Source: Paraburkholderia humisilvae (lineage in GTDB: Bacteria; Pseudomonadota; Gammaproteobacteria; Burkholderiales; Burkholderiaceae). Taken from it: 64,000 bases of DNA. Positions within the stretch are counted from its first letter, which is position 1. Every line of letters begins with the position of its first letter. The stretch lies in contig NZ_CADIKH010000028.1 in assembly GCF_902859855.1 (NCBI RefSeq), positions 1 to 64,000 on the forward strand, in the 5' to 3' direction. Positions 53,901 to 62,900 of this stretch are shown here, in pieces. Below the pieces are notes generated by a model. That model did no database searches and was not told the DNA's origin. It saw only the letters and a program-made list of their open reading frames with translations. Both the position numbers and the translations under genes were made by a program.

Positions 53901-56900
53901 CTGGCGCCGGCGACGAGGCTGTCGCACGCGTTGGCGATCGCGACGAGCGACGACGAGCACGCGGTGTCGATCGCGAGACTTGGCCCCTGCAGGTCGAGCA
54001 GGTACGCGATGCGCGCCGCGAGAATCGACGGCGCGGAGCCGGTGAAGCCAGGGCCGCTCAGTTGCTCGCGCGGCGAGAGCTGGTGATAGTCGCCCGCTGC
54101 GCAGCCGACGAACACGCCGCAGCGGGTGCCTCCGAGCGACTTCGGATCGTAGCCGGCGTGCTCGATGCCGTGCCAGCACGTCTCGAGAAACACGCGCTGC
54201 TGTGGATCCATCGCGCGCGCCTCGCGCGGTGAAATCCGGAAGAACCCGGCGTCGAAACGGTCATGGCCGTCGAGTGCGCCGAGCCACCTGCTGATGGTCT
54301 TGCCCGGCGCGACCTCGCCGGGCTGGTAATAACGCGCGACATCCCAGCGTTCGCGCGCCACCTCGTCGATAGCGTCGTGGCCGGCGGCGATGTTGCGCCA
54401 GAATTGATCGAGCGAGTTCGCATGCGCGAAGCGGCCGGCCATGCCGATCACCGCGATCGCGGGCGTGTCGCGCTGCGCCGCGCGCGCGGACGCGCGGCCG
54501 CTGCCGCGCTTGCGCCAGGACCTCAGGGGGGCCGGCCCGAAGGCGGCACGTTCGTCGCCGCGCGGTTCGGCGTTCGCGTTGCCCTTGCGCGCCAGCGCCG
54601 CAGCCGCGCCGGCGTTTGCACCCGTGTTCGTATCGGCTGCCGGCGCTTGCCCGATCCGCGCGCGGACTTCGCTCGCGACATGCTGCGCCAGTTGCGCGAG
54701 CGTCGGATAGCTGTAGACCTTGACGGCCTCGATGTCCGTTCCGTAGAGCTCGTTGATGCGCCGGATCCAGGTCACGCCAGTGATCGAGTCGAGGCCGAGC
54801 GACACAAACGGCTCGTCCTCGCCGATCTCGTGCTCCGACATCCGCAGCTCGTGCGCGAGCAGCTCGCGCAGACGCGCGGCGATTGCACGCAGGTCCGCCG
54901 CCGGCTCGGGCGCCGGGCCCGCTGATGGCGCCGGATCGGCATGGCGGGTAGCCGGTGCGTTCTGTGCCGGTTGGACGGCCGGCACCTCCGCGAAGCCTTG
55001 TTCGATCCGCGCGAGCGTGTCCGCCTGCCCGACGAAGGTTTCCGAGTGCATCGCAAGTTCGTGCGCAAGCGCGGCGTCGATTTGTTGTCGCAGCGAGGAC
55101 GCCCACTGCTGTTTCAACGCGACGAGCGTCGTGCGGCTCGCACTCGCGAGCCGGCTGGCGAGCGCCAGCGCCGTATCGCGCACGCGATCGCGTGCCAGCA
55201 CCGGCTGTGCGACGCCGCGCGCCGCGAGTTCCGCGCCGCTGTATTCGCGCGCGCTCAGCAGCGACTCGCGCGCGAGATCATGGCCGACCGTGTACGGGAA
55301 CACGAGCGTCGCGCCAGCCCCCGGCGTAAAGCCGTAGTTCATGTACGGGCTCCGATAGCGGCTCGCTTCGGAGAACAGCGCGAGATCGGCGAACATCCCG
55401 AGCGACCAGCCGGCGCCGATCCCGTGACCCTGCATCGCGGCAATCACGGGAATCGCACAATCGAGCGGCAGCCGGAACAGCGGGTTGTCGGTGAAACGCG
55501 CGCGCCCGCTGTGGATGGCGATCAGCGTGTCGCGCGTGCCGCCCGCAGAGAAATACTGGTCGTAGCCGGTCAGCACGACGATCTTGTACGCACGACTCGC
55601 GGCGATATATTCGAACGCTCGCATCAGGTCACGCGACAGCGCGTCGGAGAACATGTTCCTCGCGTCGCGATCGGCCATCGTGATTTCGAGCACGCCATCC
55701 GGGTGCGCGATTGCCGTGACGACGTCGGAGCCGAGCGCGACAGGACCGAGCGGTGCGCTTTGCGCGGCGTCGGCTTGCGCGCGCTCGGGCAGCGCAGCCT
55801 CAGCCGGCCGCACCGGGAGTTCCGGTGCGGCTTCGTCCGGTTCGCCCCCCTTCAACGCGGCCAGCGCATCGCCCGGCCACGCAGCCAGCGCGTCCGCGAG
55901 CTCGAGCGCGTCCGCAAGCGCGCGTTCGCGAGCCGTGACCCACGCCGCACCGAACGATTGCTGTAGCGACGCGCCCGTCTGTTCGTCGCTCGCCATCAGC
56001 CACTTCATCGACGCGGTATCGAAATGGCGTGCGAAAGCACCGACCGCGCGGCTGGCAAGCACCGGATCAGCGAGCAGACCGTCCACCGAATAGCGGCCGT
56101 CGTCCGCGTAGAGGCACAGGTCGGCGCCTAGCGCGGTAAACCATGCCGCGCCCGACGCGCCGCGATCCAGTACCGCAATGAGCGGTTGCGCGAATGCGCG
56201 CAGCGCTTCGTGCAGCGCGAGCACGGCTGTGAGGTCGCGATCGGACGCGCCGAGCGGCGCGAAATCCGGATGCTCGCTCGCGAGCACGATGCAGCGCGGC
56301 GCGGCCGCGGTCGCCGCCGAGGCGAGCGCCGCTCGCACCTGTGCAAGCTCTACCGCGAGCGCGTGAGGGTCGAACTCGCGGTGAGCGGCACATAACGTGA
56401 TGGTCAGCGCACCCGGCGCGTCGTGCTGTAGGCGCAATTGCGTGAACGCGGCGGTATCGGGCGGCGCGATCGATGCCGCATCCGCGCTCGGCGTCATGGA
56501 CCGCGTCTGCACCGCCGCATGCAGCGTCTCGACCGCGCCGAGCATTGACCGCGCGAGTTCCTGTTTCAGGAGCCGCAGCGCGAGCCGTGACTTGCCGGCG
56601 AGATCGACCGCGAACGCCTGCGCAAGCGCCTCGACGTCGCCGGCCGCCGCCAGTTGCCCGCCCCAACCCATCTGGCGCAACCGCGAACCGCTGACGAGCG
56701 GGTCCAGATACAGCAGACCCGCCGCACAGCGGCGGCCGAAGCGCTTATCGAACAGGGCGCGAATCTGGTTCGGGAACAGCTGCGCGTCGGGCATCGTGAA
56801 CCCGTAACGCGCTGCTTCGCCGCAGATCATGAAATCGCACAGCGCGCCGACGAGGAAACCCGCGCCGCGCGCGTCGCCGCGCATCGCCGCGATCGTCGGA

Positions 56901-59900
56901 TACGGGAACGCGGCCAGTGCGCGGTAAAGCCCCAGCGCGATTGCGTCCGCGTGCGCATCGCGGGCGCCGCTCAGGAAGACATCGCCGCCCTTCAGCATCA
57001 GCACCTTCAGGTCCGATGCCGCCTCGGCCGCGCGCAGCGCGGCCAGCAATGATTCGATGCACTGCGGCGCGAGTTCCGACGTGTCGAGCTCAATTGTGTA
57101 GACGCCGTCGCCGTCATCGAACAGTTTGACCTGTGCGTGGTTTGCGTTCGGACCGAAATACGCGTCCGCGCCCGCATGGCCCGGCGCGAAGACCGGCTTG
57201 CGCAATACCTCGGTGGCGACCGAAGTCGACGCGAACACAGCCGGCGCACTCAACGTCACGCCGCGCGATCGGGAAAGGGAAGCCTGCGTGATGGTGGTCT
57301 GCGCGATGCCGGCAGGTGCTGCGGCGGCAATCGGCACCCGCCTGCGAACCGCCGGCGCGGGTGCAGCCGGAACGCGCAGCACCACAGCGGACGAGCGCGA
57401 CTGCGCAACGCTTGCGGCCACCGGATAGCGCAACCCGCGCAATTGCAGGCAAGGATTGCCGTCGCGGTCACACAGATCGATATCGAACGCACTGTCGAAT
57501 GCGCCCTGAACGTCGGCCGTTGGCCGTATCCAGGCGAATTCCGGCTGCACGCCCGGCAGCACGATCCGGGCAGTGGCGAGCGCGCTCGGCTGCGCCTGCG
57601 TATCGGCGAGCGCTGCCGCCACCCGCAAGGCATCGGCGACGAGCGCTGGATGCAGCACATAGTCCGCCCGGCCAGCATCCATCTCGACCGGCAGTTGAAG
57701 AGGGACGAGCGCTTGCGCTTCATCGGCGGCGGCGCGCAGCGCGGCGAGATCGAGCCGCGCCGGTGCCGCTACGTGGACCCACGCCGCCTCGCCTTGGCAA
57801 TGCACGGTTTCGTCGTCGGCGCCGGTGCGATGAATCTCGAAGCGCGCCGCGTCGCCGTGCTGGTCGAACAGAGCGATTGCGAGCGAGTGCGCGTCTGTGG
57901 CGACCCCGGGTCGCGCCCACGCGATGCCGCGCAGTTCGATCACGCCCGCCGTTCGCGACCCAGGCAGAGACGCATCGAACGCCGCGCGCGCCATCTCCAC
58001 CGTCGCGGCGGCCGACAATGCACGCGCGCCCGGCTCGCCCGTCAGGAAAAATTCATCGCCGTCGAAGCTCGACGTGAAGCGCTGGCCGTCGAAGTCCGAG
58101 GTGTTCCGCTGCAACAGCGGATGCGAGGCACGCCTGCCGACCTGCACCGCATGGCGGCGAAGCGTAGCCGCATCGGCTGCGACGTCGAACCAGTACCGCT
58201 GCCGCGCGAACGGATAGGCCGGCAAACTGATCAACGCCGGTGCCACACGGTACAGGCGGCGCCAGTCGATGGGGTGGCCCGCGACCCACGCATCGAGCAC
58301 GCGCGCGAGCTCGTTGTCGCCCATGTCCGGGCCGGCTTGCGATGCGCTTGCCGTGGCCGGGATGGTCGGCGCGCCGCGCACGGTGCCACGATGGACACTG
58401 ACACCGCCTGTCCCATCCGCGGCACCGTCGACAAACGCCTGGAGCCGCTCGCGCAGCGTCTCCAACGAGTTCGCGAGCACCCCGACGCGCTCGGCCATCG
58501 CCTCGCGCCCGACCTGCAGCGTGTACGCAACCGACGCGAGCGATACGCTCGAAGCCGGGTCGCGCAGCATCGCTAGCAGGTCGCGCGCCTTCTCCTTCAA
58601 CTGCTCGGGCGTGCGCGCGGACAGCGGCACAAGAACCGTCGCCGGCGTTTGTGCCACCGCCTGCGGCGCGACATATTCCTCGACGATCAAATGCGCGTTC
58701 GAGCCGCCCGCGCCGAACGACGAGATGCCCGCGATGCGCGGCAGCGCGCGTCCGTCGACGACGGGTGCGTCCCAGCCGCGCAGCGCCTGATTCACGACGA
58801 ACGGCGTCGCGTCGAAATCGATGTGTTGATTCAGCGTCGACGAATGCAGCGACGGCACGAGCTGGCGGTGCCTCATCTGCAGCAACACCTTGGTCAGCCC
58901 GGCAATGCCGGCAGCCGCCTCGCCGTGGCCGATGTTCGATTTCACCGAGCCGATCGCACAGAACGCGGTGTCGGCAGTCCGCTCGCGGAACACGCCGGTC
59001 AGCGCGGCGACCTCGATCGGATCGCCGAGCTTCGTGCCGGTGCCATGCGCCTCGATGTAGCTCACGTGGCGCGGATCGACACCGGCATCGTCGAACGCGT
59101 CGCGAATCGCGTTCGCCTGCGCATGCGGATTCGGCACCGTGTAGCCGTTGGTCTTGCCTCCGTGGCTCAGCGCCGTGCCGCGGATGACCGCGTAGATGCG
59201 GTCGCCGTCGCGCGTGGCGTCGGCGAGCCGCTTCAGCACGACGACGCCGACGCCCTCGCCCGGGATATAGCCGTCGCCGCCCTCGCCGAAGCTCTGGCAA
59301 TGGCCGTCGCCGGAAATAAACTGGCCGGCACTCAGCATCAGATACTTGTTCGGATGGATCGTCACGTTGACGCCGCCGGCGAGCGCGAGCGCCGTGCGCC
59401 CGAGCCGCAGGTCCTGACACGCGACGTGGATCGCGGTCAGCGACGACGAGCACATCGTGTCGACGACCATGCTCGGCCCATGCAGGTTCAGGAAGTACGA
59501 GACGCGGTTCGCGATACTCGCCGGATTGCTCGCGAAGCCGGCGCGCCGGCCGGCGAGGCTCGCCTCGGCGCCGAGCAACTGGTACTCGTTGTACATCGCA
59601 CCCGCGTAGACGCCGACTCGGCCCGGCAGGCCGTCGCCGTGCGGAATCTGCAGCTGCGCGCGCGTGTAGCCGGCGTCCTCGATCGCATGCCACGCATGCT
59701 CGAGGAACAGCCTTTCCTGCGGATCGAGCCTTTGCGCCTCAATCGGGGAGACGTTGAAGAAACGCGCGTCGAACCTGTCGACGTCCTCGATGAAGCCGCC
59801 CCACTTGCTGTAGTGCGCGCCCGGCTGCGAGCGGTCCTCGCTGTAGTAGTCGCGCCAGTTCCAGCGGTCTTCCGGCACTTCGACGATGCAGTCGCGGCCG

Positions 59901-62900
59901 TCACGCAGCACGTCCCAGAACGCATCGATCGAGCGTGCGCCCGGATAGCGGCCGCTCACGCCCACGATCGCGATCGCGTCGCCCGGCGCGCCGCGCCCGG
60001 ATCGCACGGCTGCCCGGTTCGCGCGCAGGCTCGTCACGTGTGCAGCGGTGGTCTTCGCGCGCGCTGAGGCGGTGGCGTCGCCCGGCGCGGTGCTCGCTCC
60101 GGGCGTGGATGCGGCGAACAGCGCCGCGAGCGTGGCGCCGTGCGCACGAACGAAATACGCGGCTAGATCGCCGAGGTTCAGATATTCGAAGAACAGCGTC
60201 TTCGACAGCGGACCGAAGGTCTTTTCGAGGATCCGCGTCAGGTCGAGCGCAACGATCGAGTCGATCCCGTAGTCCTCGAGCGCCGCACCCGGCTCGACGC
60301 GTTCGGCGGGCAGTTTCAGCCGCGCGGCGAGTTGCGCGCCCAGCCAGGCCTCGGTGCGCTTCGCGAACGCTTCCGGCGTCTCGGGCGAGGCGGCGGAGGT
60401 CACGGAACAAGTGTCCGGCGTGTCCGCGGTGTTCGATGCCGGCGTTGCTTCAGCTGCGCCGAGCCCGCCCGCTGCCGGCGCCGCGCATCCGAGCGCACGC
60501 CGCATCGCGGCCGGTTCGCCTTCCATCACGAGCGTCTGGTCCGGACCACCGGCGAGAATGCGTTCGAACATCCGCAGGCCGGTCGCGCTGCTCATCGGCC
60601 GGATGCCGGTGGTGCGCTCGAGCTGCGCGCGGCCGTCGGCGTCGAGCTGCATACCGCCGTCGCGCCACAGCGGCCAGCGAATCGTCAAGGTGCGGCCCCG
60701 GCATTGGCCCGCTGCGACGAGCGCATTGCGATACGCGGCGAAACGGTCCATGAAGCCGTTGGCAGCCGCGTAGTCGCCCTGCCCAAGATTGCCGAGCGCC
60801 GACGACAGCGACGAGAACAGCACGACGAAATCCGGATCCGCGTCGCTGAGCGCTTCGTGCAGGTTGAGCGTGCCGGCGACCTTCGGCGCCAGCACCGCGC
60901 GAAACGTGTCGACGGGCTTGTTGAGCAGGAACGCGTCACCGGTCATGCCGGCGCAGTGGAATACGCCGTCGATGCGGCCGTGATCGCGCAGGATGCCCGA
61001 GACCGCGCCACGCACCTGTTCGGCATCGTCGAGCAACATCTGCCGGTAAACGGGCTCGCCGCCGGATGCGCGCAATTCGGCGAACAGCGCGTTCGCGCGT
61101 TCGGCTACCGCCTCGTCATCCTGCGGCGCGCGTCCGGTCACGACGATGCGCGCACTCGCCGCACGCCGTGCGATATCGTGCGCGAACAACGCACCCAGGC
61201 CGCCGAGGCCGCCCGTGATCACATAAACGCCGCCCGCGCGGTACGGCCCGCCGGCGCCGAACGGATCGGACTGCGCAGCTTGCCGTGCATCGTCGAGCAG
61301 CCGCCATTGCGCGACGCGCCGTGCGCTGCCGGTGCGGTCGATCAACGTCTGATCTGGCGCATTCGCATCCTCGGCGAGCCATGCGGCGAGCGTCGCGCCG
61401 TCCGTCGTACCGTCAGCGAAAATCAGTTGTGCGGCGAGCAGCGGATTCTCGGCACGCGTGGTTTTCAGCAGACCGGAGAGTCCGGCGAAAAGCCGATTGT
61501 CTGCCGAAGCCGGCACGACGAACTGAACCAGGGTGTCCGACGCTGGCTTGTCGCGCAGCATCGATTGCAGCACCCCGAAAACGTCAAGCGAAAGTTGCGT
61601 ATAGCGCGCCGCGATGTCGACGCCTTCGAGCATCGGCAAATGCGTCGTCGCGACCGGCGCGCCGGCCGATGCCGGCAACGACGCGAACGCGGCCGTATCG
61701 ACTTGCGGCAATCCGCACAGCACGATCCGCCGTTCTTGGCCCGACGTCGTCCGCGCGTCGCCGTGCGCGGCCGCCGCTTCCCAGGTTTCGGTCGCGAGCA
61801 GCACGTCGTGCGGTGCACTCGCGAATCCGCGTGCCGCGAAACCACGCAACTGGACGCACACCTTGCCGTCGAGGTCACACAGATCGATGTCGAGTTTCGC
61901 CAGGCGTCCATGCGCGGGCCGCTGCCCCGCAAAACGCACGCGCACCTCGATATCTGCCGGGCACGCAGCCAGCAGGCGGACGGCATCCAGCGCGAACGGC
62001 ACGACCGGCTGGCCCGGCGGATCACCGAGATCGACGAGCAACGCGGTCGCGGTCTGCAGGGCACCGTCGAGCAAGCCCGGATGCAGCCCGAACTCCTGCG
62101 CGCCGGCCCGTACCGAGTCCGGCAGCGAGACACGAGCGCGGGCGGCGCCGTCGCCGATCGACAACGTGCGAATCACACGAAACGCCGGACCGTAACGGAG
62201 TCCCATCGACGCAAACACGGCATAGACGCGCTCTGCGCCCCAGACTTCCGCGGCCGCTTCGTCGACGGCGGGCAACGCGTCGCCCGTCTCATCACTCCAA
62301 CCGATGTGCCCTTGGCAAAACACGGCCGAATCGGCGCCGAATACTTCGAACGCGATATCGTCGCGCCCCGGGATCAGCGCGATGTCGACACGGGTCGGCG
62401 CGCTCACCTCGAGCGGCTGCAGCCAGACGATATCGCGCAGTGCGGCCACACGGCCCGCTTGCGGGACGTGACCTGAGCGCTCGAAGGCGGCGCGCGCGAT
62501 TTCCAGATACGCGGCGCCCGGCAGGATACGGCGCGCGGTCGCAGCGCCGTTGCCGTCGTCGGGCGTCACCAGCAGGTGATCGCGCAGGAAGATCTCATCG
62601 CCACCGAACATCGAGCTGTAGCGATGCTCGTGCAGGTCCGACGTATTCCCGTGCAGCAGCGGGTGAAGCATCGAGCTCGCGGGCGCCACCGGCATCTCAT
62701 CGATCCAGCAGCGTTCCTTCGCGAACACGTAGGTCGGCAGGCTCACGCGCCGCGTCTTCGCATCGCGCGGACGCTCGCGCCAGTCGACCGTCTCGCCGGC
62801 GGTCCAGGCCGCGGCGAGCGCGCCCGTTTGATCGTTTGCGTCCGGGGCCGCGATCTCGCCGCGCTCGACATACGCAAGCAGCGCGCCGCGCAATTGCTCG

